Source: Gp7-AA6 sp036395755 (GTDB lineage: Bacteria > Acidobacteriota > Thermoanaerobaculia > UBA5066 > Gp7-AA6). From it: a stretch of DNA of 64,000 nucleotides. Below the pieces are notes generated by a model. It was not told the DNA's origin, searched no databases, and saw only the letters and a list, made by a program, of their open reading frames with translations. The stretch is from contig DASWCZ010000061.1 of assembly GCA_036395755.1 (NCBI GenBank), positions 12,682 to 76,681 on the forward strand, given 5' to 3'. Below are positions 34,204-41,927 of the stretch, in pieces. Made by a program: the position numbers and the translations under genes. The stretch's first letter is position 1, and each line of letters begins with the position of its first letter.

Positions 34204-36687
34204 TCAGTGCGGGATCTGGCCTTCTGTTTCCCCCGAGCCGTTCGTCGCGAACAGGAGCCGGCCTCCCTCGAACGCGGTGTCGCGCAGCGTAACGGCGAGC
34301 GCCTCGCCGAGTGTGTCGACCGTGTGGACGTCCAGCTTCGCGCGCACTTCCTCGTTCAGGTCTTCGAGGTCGGGCTCGTTGTCCTTCGGAAGCACGATCG
34401 TCGTGATCCCGGCGCGCACCGCGCCTAAGATCTTCTCCTTCAGGCCGCCGATCGGGAGCACCCGTCCGGAGATCGTGATCTCGCCCGTCATCGCGACGTC
34501 GTTTCGCACCGGACGCTTCGAGAGTGCCGACACGAGCGCGGAGGCCATCGCGATCCCGGCCGACGGTCCGTCCTTCGGAATGGCCCCGGCGGGAACGTGA
34601 ACGTGGACGTCCCGGCGGAAATCGTTCTCGTCGATGCCGAGCCACCCGGCGTGCGAGCGCGCGAACGTCCACGCGGCGCGCGCCGACTCTTTCATCACGT
34701 CTCCGAGCTGTCCGGTCAGGATCAACTCCCCCTTTCCGCGCATGAGCGACGCCTCGACGAACATGATGTCGCCGCCTGCTGGGGTGTAGTACATCCCGGT
34801 CGCGATTCCGATCTGATCCTCGCGCGCCATCTTTTCGGGATGGACCCGCGGCCGGCCGAGCAGTCCTCGAACGTCTTCCTGGCGAACGGTCTGCCGCTCG
34901 ACCTCGCAGGCGGCGATGCGCCGCGCGACCTTGCGCGCGAGCTTTCCGAGCTCGCGCTCGAGCTGCCGCACTCCGGACTCGCGCGTGTAGCTCGCGATCA
35001 CTTCGAGAACCGCGCCGTCTTCGAACGCGAGCTGTCCCGCAGCCAGGCCGTTCTCTTCCAGCTGGCGCGGGACGAGATAGCTCTTCGCGATCTGAAGCTT
35101 CTCTTCCTCCGTGTAGCCGGCGAAGGTGACCATCTCCATCCGGTCGAGCAGCGGCGCCGGGATGTTCTGGATGAAGTTCGCGGTCGCGATGAACAGGACC
35201 TCGGAGAGATCGAACGGCACTCCGAGGTAGTGGTCCGTGAAGCTGTCGTTCTGCGCCGGGTCGAGCACTTCGAGGAGCGCCGAAGCCGGATCGCCCTGGA
35301 ACGAGACGCCGAGCTTGTCGACCTCGTCCAAGAGGAAGACCGGGTTCTTCGTTGCCGCCTGCTTCATTCCCTGGAGAATCCGGCCCGGCATCGCGCCGAT
35401 GTACGTGCGCCGGTGACCCCGGATGTCGGCTTCGTCGCGCGCGCCTCCGAGCGAGATGCGGACGTATTTGCGCCCCATCGCGCGGGCGATGGACTTCGCG
35501 ATCGAGGTCTTGCCGACTCCGGGAGGTCCGACAAAGAGCAGGATCCGGCCCCGCGCGCGCGCGGACTTCCGCAGAGCGTCTTTCGGCGCTCCCGGCCCCG
35601 GCGTCGGCTCCGCCTCGGCGGCCGCGTCCGTCTCCTTCGCCTTCTCGGTCGCCTGCGTCAGCTGGCGCACGGCGAGGAACTCGAGGATCCGGTCTTTGAC
35701 GTCCTTCAACCCGTAGTGGTCCTCGTCCAAGATCCGCGCTGCAGCCTGGACGTCCAGGTGCTCGTCGCTCCGCGCGTTCCAAGGGAGCTCCGCGATCGTC
35801 TCGAGATACGTTCGAATGACCTGCGACTCCATGGATTCCCGCCCGATGCGGGTCAGGCGCGCCCACTCGCGGTCGACCTCCTTTCGCGCTTCCTCGGAGA
35901 GATCCAGCGCGTCGAGCTTCGCGCGCAGCTCTTTCAGCGACTCGTCGTCCGCGCCTTCGCCCTCGCCGAGCTCCCTCTGGATCGCCTTCATCTGCTCGCG
36001 CAGGTACATCTCCCGTTGGCGCCCACCGAGCTCCTCCTTGACCTTCTCCTGGATGTCTTCCTGAGCGGAGAGCACGTCGATCTGCCGCTGGACGTGGATC
36101 AGAACGCGGCGCAGGCGATCTTCGACCGACAGTGTTTCGAGGAGAGCCTGCCGCTCGGCCGGCTGGATGTCGATGTAGCCGGCGACCAGATCGGCGAGCC
36201 TTCCAGGCTCGTCGACCTCCGCGAGGATCTGATTGACCGCCTCTTCCGGCAGCCCCATCTTCCTTCCCAGCTCCGCGGCGCGCTCGCGGGCTTCGCGGTG
36301 AAGGGCCAGGAAAGCCGGGTCGTGCGAGTCGAGCGGCGTCATCTCCTGCGCCGGCTGGACGGTTGCCTCGAGGTAACCCTTCTTGTTCGCGGCGTAACGT
36401 AGAGCGATTCCGCGGGCCTGCCCCTCGAGGAGCAGTCGAATTCCTCCGATCCCTCGCTGGACGGAGGAGAGCGTCGCGATCGTCCCGATCGTATAGAGCT
36501 TTTCCGGGGCGACTTCGTCGCCGTCCTGGCGCTGCGCAACCGCGAACACGCGCTTGTCGGTTGCGTTCGCGGCCGCGTCGATCGCGCGCAGCGTGCCGGC
36601 GCGGCCGGCGTTGATCGGTAGCCCGACGCCCGGGAAGAGGACCGAGTTGCGCATCGGGACGACCGGAAGATTCAGTGCTTCCACCAT
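34204..36687 (-). CDS. lon: Lon protease (ATP-dependent)
   Basis: An 827-residue LonA protease: N-terminal substrate-binding domain (LPVVPMRNSVLFPGV), AAA+ module with Walker A GPPGVGKTS and Walker B VFLLDEVDKL, and C-terminal Ser-Lys peptidase with the nucleophile in KDGPSAG and the lysine in GGLKEKILGA. A stretch of about 30 Ala/Pro/Glu/Lys-rich residues (near 350-380, around AEAEPTPGPGAP) precedes Walker A and is longer than usual. It degrades misfolded and regulatory proteins. The gene is monocistronic or follows archaemetzincin after 130 bases. Confidence 0.96.
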   Translation of the reverse strand: MVEALNLPVVPMRNSVLFPGVGLPINAGRAGTLRAIDAAANATDKRVFAVAQRQDGDEVAPEKLYTIGTIATLSSVQRGIGGIRLLLEGQARGIALRYAANKKGYLEATVQPAQEMTPLDSHDPAFLALHREARERAAELGRKMGLPEEAVNQILAEVDEPGRLADLVAGYIDIQPAERQALLETLSVEDRLRRVLIHVQRQIDVLSAQEDIQEKVKEELGGRQREMYLREQMKAIQRELGEGEGADDESLKELRAKLDALDLSEEARKEVDREWARLTRIGRESMESQVIRTYLETIAELPWNARSDEHLDVQAAARILDEDHYGLKDVKDRILEFLAVRQLTQATEKAKETDAAAEAEPTPGPGAPKDALRKSARARGRILLFVGPPGVGKTSIAKSIARAMGRKYVRISLGGARDEADIRGHRRTYIGAMPGRILQGMKQAATKNPVFLLDEVDKLGVSFQGDPASALLEVLDPAQNDSFTDHYLGVPFDLSEVLFIATANFIQNIPAPLLDRMEMVTFAGYTEEEKLQIAKSYLVPRQLEENGLAAGQLAFEDGAVLEVIASYTRESGVRQLERELGKLARKVARRIAACEVERQTVRQEDVRGLLGRPRVHPEKMAREDQIGIATGMYYTPAGGDIMFVEASLMRGKGELILTGQLGDVMKESARAAWTFARSHAGWLGIDENDFRRDVHVHVPAGAIPKDGPSAGIAMASALVSALSKRPVRNDVAMTGEITISGRVLPIGGLKEKILGAVRAGITTIVLPKDNEPDLEDLNEEVRAKLDVHTVDTLGEALAVTLRDTAFEGGRLLFATNGSGETEGQIPH

Positions 36688-36816
36688 TCAAACCCCCATC
36701 GAGAATTACGAGCCGGAACGCCGTCGGGGTTCCGCCGGCGGCACGAGGCTGGCGTCGCTGGCGTCGCGGAAAGATCCACCCAGTGGAAACGTGGCCGTAT
36801 TCCCGCGAATTCCGGG

Positions 36817-37353
36817 CTAGCGGCGAGCGAAGGCGAGCTGTCGAGCGTGGCGCCTGCAGAAGCGGGTTCCTTTTCGATCGGTCTCCGGCAGGCTGTTGGA
36901 AAACCACATCACGCAATGCGGGTCGTTGCAATGCGTCAGGCCGTACGTGTGTCCGAGTTCGTGGATGGCTTCCGTCGCCGCCCTTTTCCGGAACGGCGCA
37001 CCCGGCCCGCGCAGCCGGGCGAGAGAGAAGACACCGACGCCGCGAGCCGAGTCGCCCTCTCCGAAGACGAAATTCAGGCTCGGGACGTACAGGTCCACGT
37101 CGGCGACGCCGAGAAGTCGCTCCCAGTCCGGGCGCTTCGCCCGCTCGAGCGCGTCCAACAGCGCGGTCGAGAGATATTGCCTGCGGGTTGCGTTCCACGC
37201 CCGGGCGGGCAGCGGAACGGCCGGGGCAATCACCACGTCACAGCCGAAGCTCTCGCGCAGGACCGGCACGAGCGCCGCAACTTCTTCGGCCGGAGCGTCT
37301 CCGATCGGAGCGACGGCGATGACGGCGGTTGCGAACATTGCGAACGGGGTCAT
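36817..37353 (-). CDS. amzA: archaemetzincin-type zinc metalloprotease
   Basis: A 178-residue protein with the archaemetzincin signature HELGHTYGLTHC (131-142), then Cys147 and Met149 (CVM). The second zinc site normally ends in CxxC; here it reads Cys166-Arg-Arg-His169, so His replaces the last Cys. The first zinc site is intact, so peptidase activity is plausible. Physiological substrates of the family are unknown. Its ATG overlaps the stop of the folate cyclo-ligase gene (ATGA). Confidence 0.88.
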   Translation of the reverse strand: MTPFAMFATAVIAVAPIGDAPAEEVAALVPVLRESFGCDVVIAPAVPLPARAWNATRRQYLSTALLDALERAKRPDWERLLGVADVDLYVPSLNFVFGEGDSARGVGVFSLARLRGPGAPFRKRAATEAIHELGHTYGLTHCNDPHCVMWFSNSLPETDRKGTRFCRRHARQLAFARR

Positions 37354-38084
37354 CGCGGTTCCAGGTCGGCGAGGACCGGAACGTCGCGGCGGATCTTCGC
37401 GGTCAGGTGCTCCGGAATCACGCCGCGAGGTTGGTGCCGTCTCGCCGGCTGCGGTCGAAGGAGCTCCTCGGGCATGGCGATGAGATCGAGAAAGAAATCA
37501 TGGTTCGTCATCGGCAGGGCCTCCTCCCAGAGCTGCAGCGGGTGCACCGTCGTCGCGATCCGAGTCGTTCCGTCGATCGTGCCGAACGTGCGGCCGATCG
37601 CGTACTCGAGGTCCGAGTATCCGCCCCCCTTTCCGAGTCGCGCGCCGCTCCGATTGACGGCGACCGAGCCCGCGACCACCAGGTCGATGTGCGGAAGCTC
37701 GCGGGGATGGAACGACCGGCCGAACCGCGAGGCTCTCGAGATCGTCGCGGCGGCGGCGAAGTCCCTGCGCGCGATCCGGTCCGGGTCGAGCTTCCAGAAG
37801 CACTTCTTCTCGCGCAGCCGGGGCACCGCCATGTAGACCGTCTTTCCGTCGCGGAGTGCCCTGAGCCGGACCGGCCGCTGCGGCGTATCCGGGTTGCACT
37901 TGATCGTAAGGGCCTTCCGCCACTCCGGGGTCTCCGCGAGCCGGTCGGCGGCGGCCGCCGCGCCGCGGAAGTTCGGGATCCGCCCACGCGCCCCCGGGAA
38001 GAGCGCCTCGCCCGATTCCTCGAAGCGCGACCAGATCTCTTCGCGGATGCGGTCCTTCTCTGTTTCAATTCGGCGGTCCGCCAT
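37350..38084 (-). CDS. 5-formyltetrahydrofolate cyclo-ligase family protein
   Basis: A 244-residue MTHFS-like protein, of the longer archaeal/bacterial branch: IREEIWSRFEE, RGRIPNFRGAAAAADRL, TIKCNPDTPQRPVR, then the binding loop LGKGGGYSDLEYA, and TTVHPLQLWEEALP. It should convert 5-formyl-THF to methenyl-THF using ATP, though this branch also includes thiamine-related paralogues. The ATG at 38084 lies in CCATGG and overlaps the start codon of the divergent NTPase gene. GGAG sits 15 bases upstream, inside that neighbour's coding region. Confidence 0.85.
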   Translation of the reverse strand: MADRRIETEKDRIREEIWSRFEESGEALFPGARGRIPNFRGAAAAADRLAETPEWRKALTIKCNPDTPQRPVRLRALRDGKTVYMAVPRLREKKCFWKLDPDRIARRDFAAAATISRASRFGRSFHPRELPHIDLVVAGSVAVNRSGARLGKGGGYSDLEYAIGRTFGTIDGTTRIATTVHPLQLWEEALPMTNHDFFLDLIAMPEELLRPQPARRHQPRGVIPEHLTAKIRRDVPVLADLEPR

Positions 38085-38631
38085 GGACCGACATTCTCCG
38101 CGAGAACCGCGCGCGTTGCTCCTGACCGGAGCGCCCGCCGCCGGAAAGACCACGGTCGTGCGCCGCGTCGCGACGAGTCTTTCGAAGGCCAGCATTCGGG
38201 GCTTCACGACCGCGGAGATCCGAAAGGACGGCGACCGCGTGGGATTTCGAATCGAGACCTTCGATGGAGAGAGCGCGGTCCTCGCGCACGTGTCCATCCG
38301 GTCGGATCATCGAGTCAGCCGCTACGGCGTCGATGTCGCCTCCCTCGATCGCCTCGTCGGACCGGCGCTGTCGGCCTCCGCGAAGGCGGCCGTCTACCTC
38401 GTCGACGAGATCGGCAAGATGGAGTGCTTCTCGGATCGCTTCATCGAGGCGATGGAAAAGCTGCTCGAGGCGCGCCGGCTCGTGGTCGCGACGGTCGCGC
38501 TTCGGGGCGGAGGATTCATCGAGCGCGTCAAGCGGCGGCCGGACGTCGAGCTCTGGAGAGTCCTGCGCGGAAACCGCGACCAGATGCCGGAGCGCGTTCG
38601 GGAGTGGTTGAGAGGGAGAGGCTTCGGGTGA
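38083..38631 (+). CDS. THEP1-type nucleoside triphosphatase
   Basis: A 182-residue P-loop NTPase: Walker A GAPAAGKTT, Walker B VYLVDEIGKMEC, both characteristic of the THEP1/NTPase family, which hydrolyses NTPs slowly and has no settled role. GFTTAEIRKDGDRVGF is a family landmark. The ATG at 38083 overlaps the opposite-strand ATG of the folate cyclo-ligase gene. A TTG at 38116 just before the P-loop is the only other reasonable start. It converges on the thioesterase gene. Confidence 0.85.
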   Translation: MDRHSPREPRALLLTGAPAAGKTTVVRRVATSLSKASIRGFTTAEIRKDGDRVGFRIETFDGESAVLAHVSIRSDHRVSRYGVDVASLDRLVGPALSASAKAAVYLVDEIGKMECFSDRFIEAMEKLLEARRLVVATVALRGGGFIERVKRRPDVELWRVLRGNRDQMPERVREWLRGRGFG

Positions 38632-38640
38632 GATCGACCG

Positions 38641-39087
38641 TCACTCATTCCCGCGCCGGGACGGAACCGGTTCCGCTAAGTACGGCCCGATCCTCTTTCG
38701 GATCTGTTCTGGTACAGGGACCGGCTGGAAATTCCCCTGGCGAACGCACACGAGAACATAACGGCCGGTCGCGACGAGATCGGAAGAATTCGCCTTGCGC
38801 CGCACCTCGAAGTCCAGGTGGATCGACGTGCGTCCGATCCGGCTGAAGTAGGCCTCGACGACCAGGAGCTCGTCGAGCTTGGCCGGCTGGAAGAAGTTGC
38901 ACTCGACTCGCACGCGCGGCAGCCAGATGCCGAGAGACTCGAAGAGGAAGCGGTAGTTCAGCCCCGCCGACCGCAGAAGCTCCGCTTCCGCGAGCCCGAA
39001 GAACCTCAGATAGGCCTGGTAGTTGATGATCCCCGCCGCGTCGATGTCCTCCCATCGGACGTATTCCTCGATCGAGTAGCGGGCCAA
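38641..39087 (-). CDS. YbgC/4HBT-type acyl-CoA thioesterase
   Basis: A hot-dog-fold thioesterase: VRWEDIDAAGIINYQAYLRFFGLAE holds the conserved Asp and the active-site helix, and VECNFFQPAKLDELLVVE continues the fold. It hydrolyses acyl-CoA or acyl-ACP. The start is uncertain: TTG 39087 gives a normal-length N-terminus and has GAGAG upstream, while a TTG at 39132 would add 15 residues. The tandem repeat array begins about 70 bases upstream. Confidence 0.8.
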   Translation of the reverse strand: MARYSIEEYVRWEDIDAAGIINYQAYLRFFGLAEAELLRSAGLNYRFLFESLGIWLPRVRVECNFFQPAKLDELLVVEAYFSRIGRTSIHLDFEVRRKANSSDLVATGRYVLVCVRQGNFQPVPVPEQIRKRIGPYLAEPVPSRRGNE

Positions 39088-39160
39088 CTCAGTTCTCTCG
39101 CGAAGGGCGCTGGCGGAACCAGAGCGCCCCAAACGCGAATGAAAGTATCCGGGTCGGCGG

Positions 39161-39233
39161 CAAGCGGAGACCTGACCCCCGATGTGGCAAGTGGAGACCT
39201 GACCCCCGATGTGGCAAGTGGAGACCTGACCCT
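39161..39233. repeat. tandem array of 27-bp repeat, left boundary of the ada-sigma-ypdA block
   Basis: Two full and one truncated 27-base units, whose core is CAAGTGGAGACCTGACCCCC followed by GATGTGG, fill the gap between the Ada-like gene and the thioesterase gene. The same core recurs in the same orientation at 41883-41922 and inverted at 41810-41820. There are no spacers, so this is not a CRISPR. Confidence 0.85.
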
Positions 39234-39235
39234 AT

Positions 39236-40048
39236 CTACGCTACCGCGGCCGGCCGGCAGTCCCCGCAGGGCTTGTAGCCCGCCGCCAGCGCCTCTCTCT
39301 GGGAAGAGAAGTGCACGCGGTTTTCCTGCAGCAGAGACTCGATTCCTCCGCAGGTGGGGAAACAGAAATACCGCCCCGCCTCGTTGCCGAAGTAACGCAC
39401 GCCGGACGCCGCAAGCCTCTCGAGCGTCTCCGGCTGAGCACCTTCGGCCGCCAGCAGCACCCGCTTGTTCCGGGGGCCGCCGAGCGAGTAATTGCCGAGG
39501 TGCCCGTCGGTCCGCACGACGCGGTGACACGGAATGAGCAGGGGTACCGGATTCTTCGCGAGCGCCGACCCGGTCGCGCGCACGGCATCGGGACGACCGA
39601 TCTCCCGGGCGATCCAGCTGTACGGTCGGACTTCGCCCGGCGGAATCTCGAGCGCCTTCGAGAGAACGGCGCGCTCGAACTCCGAGAGGCCGCGCAGGTC
39701 GAAGCGCAGGTTGGCGTCCCGGCCGCGCAGGCGCCCGGCCACGAGCGCCTTCACGTTCGCCGGAGGGCGCGTCCGGTCCGATGCGATCGGTCGGCCGAAA
39801 CGGTTCTCGAAGATCTTCTCGAATTCCCGAGGAGTGCGGGCCCGCGAGACCATCGAAATTCCGGCCCGGCTGTGCGCGACGTAAATCTCGCCGACCGCCG
39901 AGTCGATCCGCCAGTAGCTGTCGCCGAGCCCGACCCTCTGGAGCACGGCGGGAAGGAGCGATCGCGGCGCGCGTTCCGGCGTGAGGCCTTTCAGCGCCCG
40001 GGCGATTTCGAGCGTCTCGTGGACGGAGGCATTCATCGTTCTCTTCAT
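39236..40048 (-). CDS. rearranged Ada-like protein: O6-alkylguanine transferase followed by Ada zinc (methyl-phosphotriester) domain
   Basis: A 270-residue protein. Residues 1-45 are helical with no recognised domain. Residues 45-205 form a methylguanine methyltransferase domain ending in the active site IPCHRVVR (acceptor Cys174), with GEVRPYSWIAREIGRP and GNYSLGGPRNKRVLLAAEG. Residues 217-268 form an Ada zinc-binding domain: YFCFPTC (Cys229, Cys233), then YKPCGDC (Cys261, Cys264), the four ligands that in E. coli Ada hold zinc and accept methyl groups. The order is reversed relative to E. coli Ada, and the AraC-type DNA-binding domain is missing. The ATG at 40048 overlaps the ECF sigma stop (ATGA), so the two proteins are co-translated. 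Confidence 0.88.
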   Translation of the reverse strand: MKRTMNASVHETLEIARALKGLTPERAPRSLLPAVLQRVGLGDSYWRIDSAVGEIYVAHSRAGISMVSRARTPREFEKIFENRFGRPIASDRTRPPANVKALVAGRLRGRDANLRFDLRGLSEFERAVLSKALEIPPGEVRPYSWIAREIGRPDAVRATGSALAKNPVPLLIPCHRVVRTDGHLGNYSLGGPRNKRVLLAAEGAQPETLERLAASGVRYFGNEAGRYFCFPTCGGIESLLQENRVHFSSQREALAAGYKPCGDCRPAAVA

Positions 40049-40647
40049 GATCTGGACCCTTTCGCGCGCCGGGAGCTGGAGATGGCGCGGCGCAGCAGGT
40101 TGACGGCGCGGTGGACGTTCGATTTCGCGGTTCCGAGCGGCTGCTTCAAGATTGCCGCGACTTCGTCGAGCGGAAGCCCCTCGACGTAGCGCAGGACGAG
40201 CGCCGCGCGGTAGCGCTCGGGAAGCGTGGCGACGAGAGAGGCGATGTCCGCGCGCTTCTGCGACCGTTCGAGCCGGGAATCCGGTCGCTCTCCGGGATCG
40301 TCGGGAGACTCCCAAGCGCGCCGGGCCGCCTCGCCTTCCGCGCCGCCGTTGTCGATCGAGACCAGGCGCGCTCGCTTGCCTCTCAATCGGTTGCGCGCGA
40401 CGTTCAACGTGATCCGGTAGAGCCAGGCCTGGAGCGCGAGCGCGCGGATCCGGTCTCCCGGATACGTCTTCAAGGCTCGATATGCGCGGACGAAGGAATC
40501 CTGGGTCACCTCCTCGGCGTCCTCGCGGCTTCGAGAGAGGCGGCGGGCGAAGGAGAAAAGCCGGTCCTGGAACGTGCGGACGAGGCTCTCGAACGCCGCG
40601 TCGAGGTCGTCGGCGAGGTCGTTCGTCAGGGAGTCCGTGCGTGCCAT
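40045..40647 (-). CDS. ECF-type RNA polymerase sigma factor
   Basis: About 200 residues with sigma region 2 (FESLVRTFQDRLFSFARRLSRSREDAEEVTQDSFVRAYRAL) and region 4 (LPERYRAALVLRYVEGLPLDEVA, GTAKSNVHRAVNLLRRA), each quoted in parts. It should direct polymerase to a small regulon. The gene immediately downstream, overlapping by four bases, usually encodes an anti-sigma factor; here it is the Ada-like alkyl-transfer protein. The ATG at 40647 is chosen because codons further up (to ATG 40755) have weaker coding bias; the longer start has a better ribosome site. Confidence 0.88.
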   Translation of the reverse strand: MARTDSLTNDLADDLDAAFESLVRTFQDRLFSFARRLSRSREDAEEVTQDSFVRAYRALKTYPGDRIRALALQAWLYRITLNVARNRLRGKRARLVSIDNGGAEGEAARRAWESPDDPGERPDSRLERSQKRADIASLVATLPERYRAALVLRYVEGLPLDEVAAILKQPLGTAKSNVHRAVNLLRRAISSSRRAKGSRS

Positions 40648-40769
40648 TGCCGCGTCTTTTCCTTCCTCGGGCCGGGGCGCCAGCTTCACGAGCTGGAAGC
40701 CGCGAGAGCCGTCAATTCGCGTCGGTGAGCCTTCGGTAACGCAAGTCGTGGTCATGGAGCCCTCTCACC

Positions 40770-40805
40770 CGGTAGAACACGGGCTCGGGGCCAGGGGTTG
40801 CAACC
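40770..40805 (-). promoter_or_regulatory. candidate ECF-type promoter upstream of the sigma gene
   Basis: On the minus strand GGTTGCAACC (a palindrome at 40796-40805) provides a GCAAC -35-like element, followed after about 16 bases by TGTTCTA. The 'AAC' plus spacing pattern resembles ECF-dependent promoters and would allow autoregulation. Support is positional only. Confidence 0.25.
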
Positions 40806-40807
40806 TC

Positions 40808-41794
40808 TTATGCCGGAACGTAGCCAAGCCGGCCCTCGATCGCGCCTGCGATCAACAGGGCGTGGTGACGGCTGTTCTCGATGAAGATATGGCCGACTTC
40901 AGTCCCGCCGAGGATGGCCCCGGCCAGGTAGAGGTCCGGGACGTTCGATTCGAGCGTGTTGGGGTCGTGAGCCGGGACCCGTTGCAGCCCCTCCAGGCGG
41001 ACGCCGCAGCGCTCGAAAAGGGTGAAGTCGGGCTGATACCCGATCAGGGGAAAAACCGCGTCCGCGCGCGGCGACTCGATGCCGGCGGGCGACTCGACCC
41101 GGACCGAGTCGGGTGTGATCTCCAGGATCTTCGCCTGGAAGATCGCCCGGATCGCTCCGGCGAGGATCCGGTTCTCGAGGTCCGGCTTGATCCAGTATTT
41201 CACTCTCTCGGAGATCGTGGGCCCGCGGACGAGGAGCGTCACGCGCGCGCCGTGCCGGTAGAGGTCGAGGGCGGCTTCGGCGGCCGAGTTCTTCCCGCCG
41301 ATGACGACGACGTCTCGGTCGTGGAACGGGTAGCCCGAGACGAAACGGCGGTGGACGTTTGGAAGATCCTCTCCCGGGACGCCGAGCCGCCGCGGGTTTC
41401 CGAAGAAACCGGTCGCAAGAATCGCCGCGGCGGCGCCGAACCGCCGCGCGACGTGTCTGCCGGCGGCCGACACGTCGAGACCTCCGCCAGGTCGCGGCTC
41501 GACCGCGACGATCTCGGTCTCCGGGACGACCTTCACCCGGAACTTCTCCGCGACGCTCCGGTAGTAGGCGAGCGTCTCGAGTCGGGTCGGATGGGCATCG
41601 GGCACGCCGAACGGTACGCCGGCGATGTCCAGGAGGTCGCGCGTCGAGAACCAGCGCATCTCCTCGGGGAAGTGGTAGATCGTGTCGAGGATGTGCCCGC
41701 GATCGTAGCAGACGGCGGCGATGCCCCGCCTTCCGAGCTCGACCGCGCAGGCGATACCCGTCGGCCCTGCGCCGACGATCGCGACCGGGTCCAC
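40808..41794 (-). CDS. ypdA: YpdA-family NAD(P)/FAD disulfide reductase
   Basis: A 328-residue flavoprotein with an N-terminal FAD-binding GAGPTGIACAVEL, a second NAD(P)H-binding VIGGKNSAAEAAL, and the YpdA-type segments TIYHFPEEMRWFSTRDLLDI and AGAILGGTEVGHIFIENSRHHA. YpdA/Bdr reduces bacillithiol disulfide in Firmicutes, so this organism may use bacillithiol; no biosynthesis genes are visible here. There is no CxxC active site, as expected for YpdA. The start is GTG 41794. It lies upstream of the sigma and Ada-like genes on the same strand. Confidence 0.85.
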   Translation of the reverse strand: MDPVAIVGAGPTGIACAVELGRRGIAAVCYDRGHILDTIYHFPEEMRWFSTRDLLDIAGVPFGVPDAHPTRLETLAYYRSVAEKFRVKVVPETEIVAVEPRPGGGLDVSAAGRHVARRFGAAAAILATGFFGNPRRLGVPGEDLPNVHRRFVSGYPFHDRDVVVIGGKNSAAEAALDLYRHGARVTLLVRGPTISERVKYWIKPDLENRILAGAIRAIFQAKILEITPDSVRVESPAGIESPRADAVFPLIGYQPDFTLFERCGVRLEGLQRVPAHDPNTLESNVPDLYLAGAILGGTEVGHIFIENSRHHALLIAGAIEGRLGYVPA

Positions 41795-41809
41795 GCGCGG
41801 ATTCTAAGC

Positions 41810-41923
41810 GGGGTCAGGTCCTCACAATTCGATGACGTCTCGATCGAGCCGGACTGGTCTTGGCACTTCGCGACGCAAAGTGGCAAGTGGAGACCTGACC
41901 CCGCAAGTGGAGACCTGACCCCC
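41810..41923. repeat. repeat region, right boundary of the ada-sigma-ypdA block
   Basis: Two exact tandem 20-base units, GCAAGTGGAGACCTGACCCC, at 41883-41902 and 41903-41922 lie in the same orientation as the 39.2-kb array. An inverted partial copy, GGGGTCAGGTC, is at 41810-41820. The roughly 60 bases between carry no recognisable gene. Confidence 0.85.
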
Positions 41924-41927
41924 TCGG

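Noticed and set aside
34076..37198. A very long open frame on the minus strand across lon and beyond
   Set aside because: It is out of frame with lon, Arg/Gly-rich and without any domain, the usual shadow of a GC-rich gene. Its last 40 codons (REEIEAACAAACHAGLRRYDKRW) look protein-like, but no start codon or partner was found.
39161..39233. Short repeated units that could be read as a CRISPR array
   Set aside because: The units are directly adjacent with no unique spacers, there are fewer than three full copies, and no cas genes are present. They are a tandem intergenic repeat.
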